64,000 bases of DNA from positions 3,224,001-3,288,000 of the forward strand of contig JAEVHH010000006.1 of assembly GCA_017607445.1 (NCBI GenBank), read 5' to 3'. Within the stretch, counting starts at the first letter, position 1. Every line of letters begins with the position of its first letter. The position numbers and the translations under genes are program-made. Shown in pieces: positions 1 to 11,432 of this stretch. The stretch is from Histoplasma ohiense (taxonomy: Eukaryota; Ascomycota; Eurotiomycetes; Onygenales; Ajellomycetaceae). The notes under the pieces are model-generated. The model did no database searches. It saw nothing but the letters and a program-made list of their open reading frames with translations, and was not told the origin of the DNA.

Positions 1-130
1 AAAGATTTCTTTTTTTTTTTAACTTGATCATCATCAAAACTTCTTATTCTTCTGCTGTGATTTCTCATTTTCAAAAAAAAAATTTTAAATTTTTATATCA
101 TCATTCTTTCTCCCCTCTCTTTTTATTGAA

Positions 131-1026
131 ATGAGCTCTCTTGAATATTCTGATTTTAAGTAAGTTGTTTTCTCACTGATGCTTATCATGTATTATTGCT
201 GGTGATCCTTGTCAGTGGTGTTATTAGTGTGGTCATGTGCACCACTAGCTCATTTTCATATAGTGCCATTCACTTTTCACTTATTGTATTGCTCTAGATT
301 TAGCTCTAATTAATGCATAATAGTTAGATTTCATGTGAATGTTGTGTCTCTAGATTTGAGAATGTTGATTTTTGATGTGTGTTGAGATCAAATACTCAGA
401 AATGTTGTGAGACTTGTGTCTCTGTAGAGAAATTCTGCAAACTCATGAGTATTTCCTTTTTCTTTTTCTTCAAATTTGTTTTTGAATAGATAGTAGTGCT
501 TTTAGCAATGTTGATATACTGATAATGATGCTAGATGTGTGATATGCCTCTTCTGAGATGCATCATGTATGAGTGAGTATTTATCTTCACAGAGATGGCA
601 GCTGAGAAGAACATAATCAGTCACAAAAATCATCTTCATTGTTTAGTTAAATGATTAAACATATCTTGTCTGATGATGCTGTCTGCTTGAGACAGAGTAG
701 AGATGAATGCTCTATAATTTCAGCACTGAGTGACAGCTGAGTCTGCAGAGATGCAGATTTTGAAGACTGTGATTGTATCTGATTCTTTTAGAGCAGAGAT
801 GTTAGAGGAAGAGAAGAATGTGAAGAAGAGGATTTTGAGAGTGATGAGTTTCAGAGACTCTGTAATGAAGAAGTCAGCTGAAGAGAGATTAATAAGAGAG
901 AAGTTAGCTGAAGAGTCAATGAAGAAGATTGTGAAGATACTGATGACTGCAGCAGTGACTGTAATATCTGCTTCTCTTATCAATTTATCACTGATGTCTG
1001 TGAAGCAGAGAGAGAGAGTGCTCTGA
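131..1026 (+). pseudogene. X4 antisense accessory gene (Cys6 module plus Lys/Glu-rich helical exon)
   Basis: This gene runs opposite to pol, inside the 3' region. A short ATG exon (131-159) ends at GTAAGT. Codons 334-438 encode a six-Cys module, C-x2-C-x10-C-x9-C-x2-C-x6-C, spanning 35 residues. Two residues later the donor seen as GTGAGT in X2/X5 reads ATGAGT here, so it is mutated. After a TACTGAT branch-like site and GCTAG, a 492-bp exon (535-1026) is in phase 0. It ends in a charged Lys/Glu-rich helical region (730-1026 fully open). X1 (exon also 492 bp) and X2 keep the same frame. I know no family match. A nucleic-acid or zinc-binding role is only inference. Confidence 0.55.
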
Positions 1027-1399
1027 ATTGTGAAGAAATGAGAGAAAAAGATGAAGAGAAATGTCTTTCTTCATTGAATGTGCTGAAGAATGAATAGATT
1101 GATGAAGGAGAGAAGAAGTGAGAAGATAAATGTATTTTGAAATAGACATTTGTCTATATCTCTGCATTCAAAATGAATGCTGGTAATATACAAGTACCAG
1201 AAGAAGTATTGAGCAAGAATGACAGAGAGAAGAAATGAGAGAAATGATGAAAGAAAGAAGAGAAAATGAGAGATGAGAGATGAGATGAAGATGAGTGAAC
1301 TAGAAGTCTTTAGACTTTTCTTAGAACTCATTTTCTTTATTTTTTTCTTATTTATATTTTTTATTTTTTTTTGTATTTATTATACTCAAATTGAATTTT

Positions 1400-3371
1400 T
1401 TTCTTTTTTTCTTTTCTCTGATAAAATCCTTCTAAAAAGAATGTATTTAATTGAAGTTTGGATGAGATTTGTATTTCTAGTATTTTTCAATTTAAGATTT
1501 ACACTTCTGACATCTTTTAACTTGATGTTTGTGCTTTTGACATTTGAAAGTATGTTGATTTTGTATTTGTCATTCATTTTCTTGTTTAAGAAAGATTTCA
1601 AATATCTGAGTGTTCAATATATTTTCTTTCAGTTCTCATGTATCATTACTAGAATTTCAATCTGTTCATCTCACAAAATATTCTGAAGATTTGTTTTTTT
1701 ATTGTCATTTTTCAAAAATTTCTTCAACTTGATATTCTTCTTCTCCATCAACAAGTTCTGATCCTGGTTCTGATAGAGCTCCATTTCTGTGGTTGTATGA
1801 CTTCAATAAAGATATGTGGAATACAGAATGAATGCTTCTATATGAAGATAGCAGTTCTAGTTTGTACACTTGTTTTCCAATGATATTCAGAATCTTGAAG
1901 AGTCCAACATATTTATGATTGAGTTTGCAAACCAGGCATAACAATTGAAGGTTTTTTGTATTGAGTATAATATAGTCATCTATTTTAAATTATTGAAGTT
2001 TATGTTTTGTATTATAATAGATTTTCTATGCTTGTCACATCTTTTGTAGATTCTCAATAAGCTTATGATATGTTTTCTTGATATATTTCATGCAGCTAGC
2101 AGCATGTATGGTGACTGATTGTGATGATTTGCTGACATTAATTTTCAAATCAGATTGATATCCCATTAAGGCTTCCACAGGTGTCATTTCAGTAGAGATA
2201 TGTTGAGAGATATTGTAAATGAACTATACTAACAGTAGTCAGCATGCTCAGTCATCTTGATGATAGTTGATAAAGCATTGAAGATAATGTTTCAAGATTT
2301 GATTTTGTCATTTCATTTGATCATCTGTTTGAGAGTGAAAGGCTGTTGAAAGTTTCCAGCATGTGTCTAGTATATAATGAAAGATGAATCAATAATGACT
2401 TGTAAACAGCAAATCTCAATCAGATATATGATTTTTAGATACTCTGTAAATTGTGTAGAATTTGATATAAACAATTTCTGCTAGTTCATCAGCTGTAATG
2501 TTTTTGATGCAAGAAATATAGATTGTAAACTTGATATATATATCCACAATCACTAAAATCACATTGTAGATTTGGTGAAGGAATGTAGAGGCTGACAAGC
2601 CTGTAATAAAATCTATAGTAATGAATTCAAAAGGATTTGATAGTAAGAAAATTGTACTCAATTCTTCATATTGTCTATACTGTTTTGACTTTACTCTTTG
2701 ACAAGTATTATAAATGAATATATAATCTTTGACATCTCTGATTAGCTCATATCAATGGTATTTGTTCTGAATGCTATCTATAAACTTTTTTATATCAAAG
2801 TGATCTCTATGTGGATCATCATGGTTTGCACTGATAATTTCATCAATGAGTGTCTTTTGTTGAGGGACATATATGTGATCATCAGTATACAATATATCAT
2901 TCTCAGAAATTGTCTATAGTATATTTTCAGTAACAGTCATACTCTTTTCTTTTATCTTTTTTCTTTGCTCAGCAGCAAAAGAATCAATCTTCTGTGCTTT
3001 ATTTAGAAATGAGATAAAGGATTCAGATATTTCTGTGTATAGTGAGTCTTCAAAAATAGTCTTATTGACTGCAATCCAGAGTATATATTGCTCAACATGC
3101 AACAGAGAGAAAGAGTTTATATGAGAGATAAATAATGTCAATATATAAAGCACTTTTCACTCATTAAAAAGAGCATTTTACTCATTAGAGACTTATGTAT
3201 AGACTACATCAGAAGAAATATCATTTTGAAAAGAAGTATCAATTTTTCAGTCTAGTCTAACTTCATGTTTCAGCTTCTGTTGCAGAGTAGATAATATAGT
3301 TTGATCATTATAGATCTCACTGTAGTCTGCACAATGACTGAGCTCATCAGCTGAATTCTTTGATTCAGAAC
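1400..3371 (-). pseudogene. pol: X4 pol remnant: integrase and chromodomain
   Basis: This is the C-terminal part of a gypsy polyprotein. Open pieces at 2914-3153, 2416-2661 and 1705-1944 match the same stretches of X1 (15489-16771) and X2 (55525-56922). The region around 1705-1944 is the integrase C-terminal domain (VYKLELLSSYRSIHSVFH, then SLLKSYNH). The chromodomain follows around 1590-1740, with the YxVK-W-D core still traceable but its Trp codons turned to TGA. A basic, His/Cys/Lys-rich tail runs to about 1400. Stops make it non-functional. The product would integrate cDNA and bind modified histone tails. Confidence 0.8.
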
Positions 3372-4321
3372 TAGACTGACTGTGTGATCATGTATGGAAC
3401 TGAGACTAAATATTTCTTCAGTTTCATTATCAAATTTCTTAGTTCTGATCCCATATAGTGTTTATTAAATTAGTCACTTTACACTGTTTATATTATAAAT
3501 CTAGTCCCAGGTCATGTTCTTCTTATAAATTACTGATTCTGGTCCCATTTGGTCTCATTTTGTTAAAATGGGACCAAATGGGACCATGATTTACTCTATA
3601 TAGATGATATAATGCTATGAGTGTTATCAAAAATCATTATCTATCAAAAGAAGTTTAGTGTATTTATGCTCTAGTTCTATTTTGAACTAGTAATGATAGT
3701 GATAGATAGATTCGCCGCGGTAGATAGGTTGGCAGCGATAGATTAGCAGCGATAGATTGGCAGTGATAGCTTAGCAGCGAGGGATAGCTTAGCAGTGAGG
3801 GATAGATTGGCAGCGGCGATAGATTAGCAGCGATAGATAGATTAGCAGCGATAGATAGATTGACAGCAGCGATAGATTAGCAGCAATAGATAGATTGACA
3901 GTGGTAGATAAATTGGCAGCGATAGATAGGTTGGCAGCGATAGATAGGTTGGCAGCGATAGCTTAGCAGCGAGGGATAGCTTGCAGCAATAGATAGGTTG
4001 GCAGCACTAGATAGGGGCGATATCTCCACCAATCATATCATCAGATTGATATCTAAGATATGTATTATATAATCATCAGAACAGGACCAAACCTCAGTCA
4101 AAATCATAGTCAATCCCAGATCATGTTCTTATTTTTGATAGTCAGTCACTTTACATGAAATATCAAGATTTATTAGTCCCATTTCACTCATGTTCTAATA
4201 ATTCTAGTCACTTTACACTCCCATTCTGATTCTGGTTCCACTGAAAATCACGCCAAGAAATGGACTGGAATCAAATCAAACCAAATCAAACATGAAATTC
4301 ATGGTCTCACCAGCCAGTCTA
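3372..4321. mobile_element. H1: non-autonomous hAT-like TIR element carrying a minisatellite
   Basis: It begins TAGACTGACTG and ends in the inverted CAGCCAGTCTA-type terminus (revcomp TAGACTGGCTG). These are the same termini as hAT-II and H2. There is no transposase frame inside. A subterminal inverted repeat (GGTCCCATTTGG and its complement, about 3540-3585) and a minisatellite array (about 3700-4020) make up most of it. The flanks do not form a target duplication: left 8 bp is TTCAGAAC in X4, right 8 bp is CAATGAGA in hAT-I. The two ends therefore seem to come from different insertions. Confidence 0.7.
3700..4020. repeat. Minisatellite array in H1 (GATAG...GCAGC type)
   Basis: These are degenerate tandem units of about 14-18 bp of the form GATAGATTRGCAGC or GATAGCTTAGCAGCGAGG. 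It is the reverse complement of the longer array in H2 (25105-25905). It keeps several CpG sites (for example CGCCGCGG near 3713), while the surrounding element DNA has almost none. No coding function is seen. Confidence 0.85.
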
Positions 4322-4369
4322 CAATGAGAAGATCTATAGAAAAACTTTCAATAAGTTGCTGTGAAGATT

Positions 4370-6780
4370 ACTGAAGAGTCATTTCTTTGCTGTAATCATT
4401 GCAACTTCATACAAAAACATTCATTCTGAAGTGAATATAAATCAGAAGAAATCACACAACATTTGAAATCTACTGATTGTCTACAGTTTAAAGAAAAACA
4501 TTAGAATATTCTTCATGAACTGATACTTATATCATCTACTCTCATTAATGATAATGATATTTGGTAACACTTATGTACTATTTTGCAGGAAAATATGTGA
4601 AAACAATGATGAATTGATATCAATCTTTCAATTTCAACTCTTTCATCAGACAACTTTTGAGAACAATTTCTACATTTATATATATTCTTGAATCTTCCAC
4701 TGTGTGCTGTTGAAAACTCAGAATTTTGAACTTTACTTCAAATGCTTAATTCATATATTCAAATTCCTCATCAATTCAGTCTTCACTCTTCTCTGAATAC
4801 ACATTACAACAATAATATATGACAACTTGAACTTCTGTTGAAGAAATAATAGAAGATATCATTGACAGTGAATGCATAAACAAGCATCAACAATCTATTC
4901 TTTTTGAATGCAGTTTGTTATTTTATTGATGAGAATTGAAATTATAAAGAGAAATTGATTGACTTTGAACAATTGAAGAGCAGTTATACAGATGAATATA
5001 TGACTGATGTTTTTATAACAATCTTTAAAAATGATTACTAAGATATTTCATCAGATCTTCTTGCAATCACAACAGACAATGCAGCAAACAATTTGATCAT
5101 GATACAGAGTCTGAAATAAAACCTGATATTGTATAGATGAAATGATAAATGTGAATATATTCTCTGTATTGCATATATTATTCAGCTTATTGTTCAAACA
5201 TTGATTAAAGATCTGAATATTGAATCTGAAAACACAGAACTGATCAGTTGTTTTGATGAGAATGATGTTGAAATTGTTACTCACATCACATTCTCATCAA
5301 TTCTTTGTAAGGTAATGATATTTGATAATGCTTCAGTGAAAATTGATCAATTTGCTAACTATCTCATTATCTTTTTTAGATTTGTCACATTGCCAATGCA
5401 ATCAGTACTTCTCTCAAACAACAACAATGATTTCATAATATTCAAGACACACATAGCTCTGTTTCTTTTCTTAATATAATACAAGATATTTGAACATGAT
5501 GAAGTTCTATCTATAAAATGACAGTTTAAACACTTTGATTAAAAGATGCTGTGAATTATTGAATTCAGAATTCTGAGTGAGAGAAGATTTGTGCTCTGAA
5601 ACTTTCTGATACAGAATAAGTACAGTTAAAATATGTTGTTGAACTGTTGTTTATTTTTTACAAAACAACAAAGACTGTGTCTATTACAGTAACATCAATT
5701 GTGAGGTGTAGTGACAGTGTGAAGAGTAACAGTAGAAGATAGTTTATAGCGTAGTGGAGATAGTAGTAATATATTGTAGAGTGTAGTAGCGTAATGTAGC
5801 GTAGCTAATTGCTAAGGAAGAAAAGAAAGAGAAAGAAGATGTGCGAAATACATACATCAATATATATATACATATAGAAATAGCGGTAGCGAGAGTATAA
5901 TGGAAAGAGGTAAGAATAAGCGAAGATAATATACAATAAGGAAATAATAAACAAGTGCATTACATCAATAATGCAAGCTTTTTGATGAATATACAACAGT
6001 TTATTTACTGATTTGAAAACTCAGATAATTTGTATATGAGAAGAGCAATTCTGAGATAGAGTTATTTCTGCAGCAATTGAAAGAGCTCAAGACAAACTTG
6101 CAGAATATTATATAAGAATCAATCAATCATTTGCTGATTACTATACTATTGCTGCTTTATTTGATTTCTCTTGTCAAATCAATTCATATACTTCTGAGAA
6201 TTGAACAGCAGAAGAACAACAAATCTATATTGATATAGCTCAGATATACTACAACAACAACTATTGACAATATGAACAGAATAATATACAAATTGAAGAG
6301 TCAATAGTGTATGATTCTTTGATTAGTAACATTTTTTTATAATACTCACTGAGATATTGATATTAATCTGTTACTAATATTGATTAAGAATTTGCATTTG
6401 TTGATTGCTGCTGAAAATCTGAGCAAATCAAATTCTTGCAACACTGAATTTGACCACTATCTATATAATGATTCTGTTAATGTCAAAGGAAAATCTATTT
6501 TAGATCTGTGGAGAATGATCAGTAGTCAGTATTCAACAGTGGCAATGATGACACATGATATTCTGACAATTCCATTGATAGGAGTTGATATGGAGAGAAA
6601 GTTTAACTCAAGTTGAGATATTTATCACTATTATTATGATCAATTGCAAGAAGAAACTGTAAAGAAATTGATGATAGTTAAGCATGAAAAAGAAAAAGAA
6701 ATTGTTGATAAGAATTCTATTGTGACAGAATTCTCTTCCAATGATATAGTGGAGTTAAAAATTGACTGTGATTGTATATA
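4370..6780 (+). pseudogene. hAT-I transposase pseudogene
   Basis: A cut-and-paste transposase remnant. A BED-type zinc finger is traceable near 4385-4470 (C-x2-C ... H-x5-C in the hAT-II copy). The ITTDNAANN block is near 5062-5090. The C-terminal hAT dimerisation domain is at about 6380-6616 (DLWRMISSQYS, then DILTIPL and GVDMERKFNSS). Frames are broken by many TGA/TAA codons and by the solo LTR. The open pieces 5201-5479 and 6380-6616 are remnants of one ORF. Inactive. Confidence 0.75.
5700..5964 (-). mobile_element. Solo LTR of the X family in hAT-I
   Basis: A 265-bp LTR, minus orientation, with ends TGTGAGGTG...GCATTACA and a perfect 5-bp target duplication TCAAT (5695-5699 and 5965-5969). 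hAT-II near 18555 shows the empty site. It probably arose by LTR-LTR recombination of a full element. Confidence 0.92.
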
Positions 6781-6811
6781 GTATTAATGAGCTTGTGAGT
6801 GTTACCAATAA

Positions 6812-7078
6812 TGTCGGATCAAGAACTTGGTAACTTTAATCAAGAACTTGATAAGTTATATTATCAAAGATTCTGAAATAACATGAAATGTCACAATGTT
6901 TTAAACTTATCAATGATCAACTATTACTCAACAATATCTTGATTATGTAAGCAAGCATACTCTTTACTATAAATACTGCCTAAATGTCATGTAATTATCA
7001 GAATTAGAATAAGCAATTCAATTCATTTGGTTGATATTCAGTAATTGAGGCAATATTCAGACTTATCTAGTTCCAACA
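6812..7078 (+). repeat. Putative copia-type LTR (5' end of element Y)
   Basis: The 267-bp stretch begins TGTCGGATC and ends GTTCCAACA, the imperfect TGTTGGA...TCCAACA ends usual for Ty1/copia LTRs. It has a TATA-like ACTATAAATACTG at about 6968-6980. It interrupts hAT-I just after AATAA (6807-6811). No second copy is in the window, so the assignment rests on end structure alone. Confidence 0.5.
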
Positions 7079-8038
7079 GTTATAAGCCTGGGTTGCTATC
7101 TATAGCTATTTATCCTATCTAATTATATTGATATCTATTCATACTAATCTCTTTATTGGCAAAGATATCTATCTATATCTATGTTGATATCTATATCTAT
7201 CCGATTCTCATCGACTTATATATCAGCGAGAGATAACAGCATATTATATATTGATTATATTTGTATGACTCAATATTGATTATATCCATCCAATTCTATA
7301 TTGATTATCTGTTCAACTCTATATCGGCTTTATATCTATATACAACAACCAAGATGTCAGTGGAAAATTCATCATTAAAGACAACACTCCTTTTGAATTC
7401 TTTCAAGAACTGAAACTTATGATACAAGATGATACTAGAACTTGCCACAGAACTTCAAGTACTAGATCTGATTAATGAGAAAAGTTTCAATAAAATGAGT
7501 AAAATATCTAGATCTACTCTCTCAGAGTTCTCTGTAAAGCATACCATGGAAGAAAGATTAAATGAGAGATGAAGAATATCAAATATAATAATAATATCAA
7601 CATCTATTGAAACAAACTCAAAGATGTTAGCAAGATCAGACAGAAGATTCTCAGAACAGTGATAGTCAGTGAACTAGAAATAGCAACTTCTGAAAATGAT
7701 CACATTGATATGAATGATCTTCAATTGCTCTCAAGAAAAGATTATCATTTAGAATAGCTGATCATCAATATAAAATATAAAAGAAATATCAGAACTTACA
7801 GAAGCTATCTAAACAGAATCTTGATCAGTGATTAGATATCTGAACTCTGATTGAAACAGAAATCAAGCATTCTGATATTGATGACATCTTCAATATATGA
7901 AAGAATTTCTTTCATATCAGCATATCAATTGATAATCTGTATGCTTTTATTTGAAAGAGAGAAGTTGAGATAGAAGATAAAGAGAATTTCTTCTTTGCAG
8001 ATATGATCAATGACTTCTGTTCTGAATATTACAAGAAA
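7079..8038 (+). other. Unclassified element body Y (decayed, possibly gag-like or Helitron upstream ORF)
   Basis: After the LTR-like stretch comes a TATCTATATC-rich leader (7090-7340) and an ATG at 7352. Translations show long semi-open stretches in shifting frames, but I recognise no domain. The sequence continues without loss across H2: the 8-bp duplication ACAAGAAA (8031-8038) / ACAAGAAG (26231-26238) joins it to 26239 onward. It may be copia gag or the start of the Helitron ORF. I cannot tell which. Confidence 0.4.
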
Positions 8039-8231
8039 TAGACTGGTCAGTGAGACCATGAATTTCATGTTTGATTTGATTTGATTTGATTTCAGTCCAT
8101 TTCTTGATGTGATTTTCAGTGAGACCAGAATCAGAATGAGAGTGTAAAGTGACTAGAATTATTAGAACATGAGTGAAATGAGACTAATAAATCTTGATAT
8201 TACATGTAAAGTGACTGACTATTGAAAATAA

Positions 8232-8501
8232 TGTAATGCACTTGTTTATTATTTCCTTATTGTATATTATCTTCACTTATTCTTACCTCTTTCCATTATA
8301 CTCTCGCTACTGCTATTTCTATATGTATATATATATCGATGTATGTATTTTGCACATCTTCTTTCTCTTTCTTTTCTTCCTTAGTGATTAGCTACACTAC
8401 ATTACACTACTATACTACACTCTACAATATACTACTATTATCTCCACTACACTATAGACTATCTTCTACTGTTACTCTTCACACTGTCACTACATCTCAC
8501 A
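8232..8501 (+). repeat. X1 5' LTR
   Basis: 270 bp, TGTAATGCAC...ATCTCACA. It contains an AT-rich TATA region (about 8320-8340), a pyrimidine tract, and at 8393-8401 AGTGATTAG, complementary to the PBS just after the LTR. It differs from the 3' LTR mainly by transitions at former CpG sites and small indels. Confidence 0.92.
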
Positions 8502-8516
8502 GTTTCTAATCACTCA
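8502..8516 (+). promoter_or_regulatory. X1 primer-binding site (self-priming type)
   Basis: GTTTCTAATCACTC follows the LTR directly. CTAATCACT (8506-8514) is the reverse complement of AGTGATTAG at 8393-8401 in the LTR. It does not look like a tRNA 3' end (no TGG start). The arrangement matches Tf1/sushi self-priming, where the mRNA 5' end folds onto the PBS. This is inference from complementarity; the mRNA start is not known here. Confidence 0.6.
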
Positions 8517-8548
8517 ATCTTTGAAAGACAGTCTGTTGAGTAATAGTC

Positions 8549-9885
8549 ATGACCTCTACTCACAGCATCCACTGTACTTGTGCTACTGCTGAACTCAAAG
8601 CAACAAACATCATGGAAGAAAACCACAAAACACACATTTCTGACACTGAAATTGTGCAACAAGTATCATCTTTTTCTATGAAATTGAACTCTGAGTATAG
8701 TTCAGAAGAAGACATCTCTTCTGAAAATCTCAGTACAATTGAGATCAAGAAAATAACTGTGATCAGAAGAATCAAAAAATTACAGACTTAGAAAGAATTG
8801 CAAGAACTTCAACATCAGTACAACACTTTACTACAAGAATTGAATGAAACAATTCCAGTCATCTGAAATACATTAGAAGTACATTCAAACCACAGTAGAG
8901 ATGCAATTAGTGTGAATGATAACTGCAATAACATCACAAATATTCTCAGATTACTGAAACCCACACTACAAGCACTCAACATCTTAGTGGAAAGCATCAT
9001 GACTACTGTCAGTGAGAGATATAGTCAGATATCATTTTGACAATTAGAACTTTGAGATTCTGATATAAGCAGTCACTTTTCTTGAAGAGATGTGGAAAAG
9101 TTCTGAGATCAAAGTATAAAAGAATTTGAAAACTTTGTTACAGCTGCTATCACTTTCCATATCAGTGATCTTTATTACTACAATAAACACAATCATTGAA
9201 AGATCATTGAAATCATCACTCATTTCACTGTCAAGATGCAACAACATTGATATCAATATACACATAATATATGAACTTTGTCACCATGGGAAGAATTTGT
9301 TAGTTGGATGCAATGTCAAGTCACCAATTCAGATAAAAGTTTTCAAGATATCAATAGACAGTACTGAAAAACAGAGCAACAAGAAGATCAGACAGTTCAA
9401 CAATTTGCTTCACACTTACAATCAATTGAAGAGCATCTGCAGCATTCTTATAGTGAATATCATTGGAAATCACATCTCTATATGAAAGTTCTACCTCTCA
9501 TTTGCTGAGAATTCAACAAATATGCAATCAAATTGAAAGTGTTAAGCTATGATGCCACTCTATATAAACTTGCAATGGCAGAATCAAATCTGCTGAAGAG
9601 ACAGAAAAAACTTAAAGAGAAGTCAAATTTCAAAAACCTCATTCAAAACTTTAACAACAGAAATAATACTGATAATAGATTACAAAACAAACACAGATGA
9701 AATGATACTACAAAGTTTAATGACTTCACTCAATCAAAATATTGCTGTTATTGCAAGCAATCAGAACATATCATTGATTTGTGTTTCAAACAACTCAAAG
9801 ATGAATTCAAAAACATCAAATCTGACTCAAAATTCAATATGAAAGACACAAAGAACTCAAAGAACTCAAAAAACACTTAAGACAT
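8549..9885 (+). pseudogene. gag: X1 gag (capsid/nucleocapsid) pseudogene
   Basis: The ATG at 8549 begins a Thr/Ser/Glu-rich N-terminus that is parallel in X5 (13543, minus) and X3 (59267). A helical capsid region follows with EFENFVTAA-type and PWEEFV-type blocks. A CCHC zinc knuckle (C-x2-C-x4-H-x4-C: CCYCKQSEHIIDLC) sits near 9740-9790. The C-terminus is Lys/Asn/Ser-rich. In-frame TGA codons occur throughout. Gag would form the virus-like particle and package RNA. Confidence 0.8.
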
Positions 9886-9889
9886 ATCA

Positions 9890-10397
9890 TTCAGCTCACA
9901 ATGACAGTCATAAATATGAAAAGTTAATACAAAAACATCTTAAGTTTCACTGTCACAGTAGAACTCACTACATCTAAGAATCTGCAAAAAATACTTGCAC
10001 TAGTAGACTCTGAGTCAGAAGTGAACTGTGTTGATGAGTTTTGAACAAAGAATCACAATCTAGAAGCTGCTCACTGTAAAATTCAAATGATCAAATTGAT
10101 TGATGAATGTGTAATACACTTCTTTGAAGAGTATAACATTGCAACTACTGTCATTGATCACAAAGAAAATACACAGCAGACATCTTATTTCTTTCATGTG
10201 ATGAAGATGAAGAACTACAATCTTGTATTAGAATTTCTTTGATTAAAACAAACAAATTCTCTTATAAATTGATCAGATGAACAATTCTTCTTTAGAAGTT
10301 CTGAAAACAAACAACAGTTTCAAATTATTTCTGAACAAGATGTCTTAGCTGAAGTTCTCACAGAAGTTAGAGTAGAAATGCTTGTAGTATTATCTAC
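9890..10397 (+). pseudogene. pol: X1 aspartic protease region, first half of pol
   Basis: This is a retropepsin-like region. The expected D-S/T-G active-site triad reads LVDSESEVN near 10000-10020, so the Gly codon has become Glu. The frame is cut after TTATCTAC at 10397 by X5 and resumes at 13854 with TCTAC. Non-functional. Confidence 0.65.
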
Positions 10398-10660
10398 TGT
10401 AAGATGTAGTGACAGTGTGAAGAGTAACAGTAGAAGATAGTTTATAGCATAGCAGAGATAATAGTAATATATTGTAAAGTGTAGTATAGTAGTGTAACAT
10501 AGTGTAGCTAATCACTAAGAAAGAAAAGAAAGAGAAAGAAGATATGCAAAATACATACATCAATATATATATACATATAGAAATAGCAGTAGTGAGAGTA
10601 TAATGGAAAGAGATAAGAATAAATGAAGATAATAAGGAAATAATAAATGAGTGTATTACA
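10398..10660 (-). repeat. X5 3' LTR
   Basis: 263 bp, minus orientation, same family ends as the other X LTRs (TGTAAGATG...GTATTACA on the plus strand). The adjacent ATTTCCTCTCTTTTTTATAAG is the complement of the polypurine tract. Confidence 0.9.
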
Positions 10661-11432
10661 ATTTCCTCTCTTTTTTATAAGAGCTGCTCTCAGTGATTGT
10701 ATAGATTGCTTGCTAGTAGATAATTGCATTTCTGTATTGTAAGTTTCATTTGTTGATAGCAGTATATTGATCACATCTTCTAGATAGCTTGTATACATGT
10801 TGTTATTGATTTTCTATTGAGGTGGAATTGGTGGATTCTTTGGTTGCTAGAGATTGCATACAGAGAAGTAAAAAGAATTTCTTTTTCTTGAAGATTTCTC
10901 TTCTTTTTTAACTTGATCATCATCAAACTTCTTACGCTTCTGCTGTGATTTTCTCATTCCCAAAAAATTTTTAAATTTTTATATCATCATTCTCCCTCCT
11001 CTCTTTTTTATTGAAATGGGCTCTTTCAATTATTCTGATTTTAAGTAAGTTGTTTCTTGGGTGCTTATCATGTATTATTGTTGGTGTTCCTTGTCAGTGG
11101 TGTTATTAATGTGGTCACATGTGCCACTAGCTTGTTTCCATATAGCATCATTCACTGTTCACTTGTTATATTGCTCTAGCTCTAATCATGTGACACACAA
11201 CAGTCAGATTCTGTGTGAATATTGTATCTCTAGACTTGAAAATGTCAATTTTTGATGTGTATTGAAGTCAAATGCTCAGAAGTGTTGTGAGACTTGTGTC
11301 TCTGCAGAGAAATCCTGTAAACCTGTGAGTAATCCTCTTTAATTCTTATTTCCTTTTTCTTTTTCTTCAAATTTGCTTTTGGATAGGTAGTAGTGCCCTT
11401 AGCAATGTTGATATACTGATAATGATGCCAAT
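10661..11432 (+). pseudogene. X5 3' region with partial antisense accessory gene
   Basis: Matches 53637-54370 of X2. It keeps the short ATG exon (about 11018-11046, GTAAGT follows). It also has the Cys6 exon (open 11061-11255, then one TGA), ending in TGTAAACCT before GTGAGT at 11325. The downstream exon is missing because the element is rearranged at 11433. So this copy could at most encode the first module. Confidence 0.5.

Larger units (their letters stand above)
1..3371 (-). mobile_element. X4: 3' part of X-family Ty3/gypsy chromovirus
   Basis: This is a decayed copy of the X family, the same family as X1, X2, X3 and X5. Reading the minus strand from 3371 downward it holds RNase H/integrase, then a chromodomain, then a long 3' region carrying an antisense gene. 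The 3' LTR must lie left of base 1. The copy stops abruptly at 3371, in the middle of the RNase H-integrase linker, where the TIR element H1 begins. The aligned X2 sequence (around 57187) continues smoothly, so this is an insertion or recombination break. Many TGA codons interrupt the frame. Confidence 0.85.
4322..6811 (+). mobile_element. hAT-I: internal part of a hAT transposon
   Basis: The sequence is colinear with the reverse complement of hAT-II (about 19930 to 17690). The left part is missing at the H1 junction and the right part at the copia-like LTR at 6812, so neither TIR is present. A solo X LTR lies inside at 5700-5964. The hAT-II copy gives the uninterrupted version of that site, which proves the insertion. 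Confidence 0.8.

Noticed and set aside
1273..1686. 137-residue Phe/Leu-rich ORF as a membrane protein
   Set aside because: It is antisense to the Lys/Asn-rich tail and chromodomain of X4 pol, and its hydrophobicity is that of the complement of AAA-rich codons.
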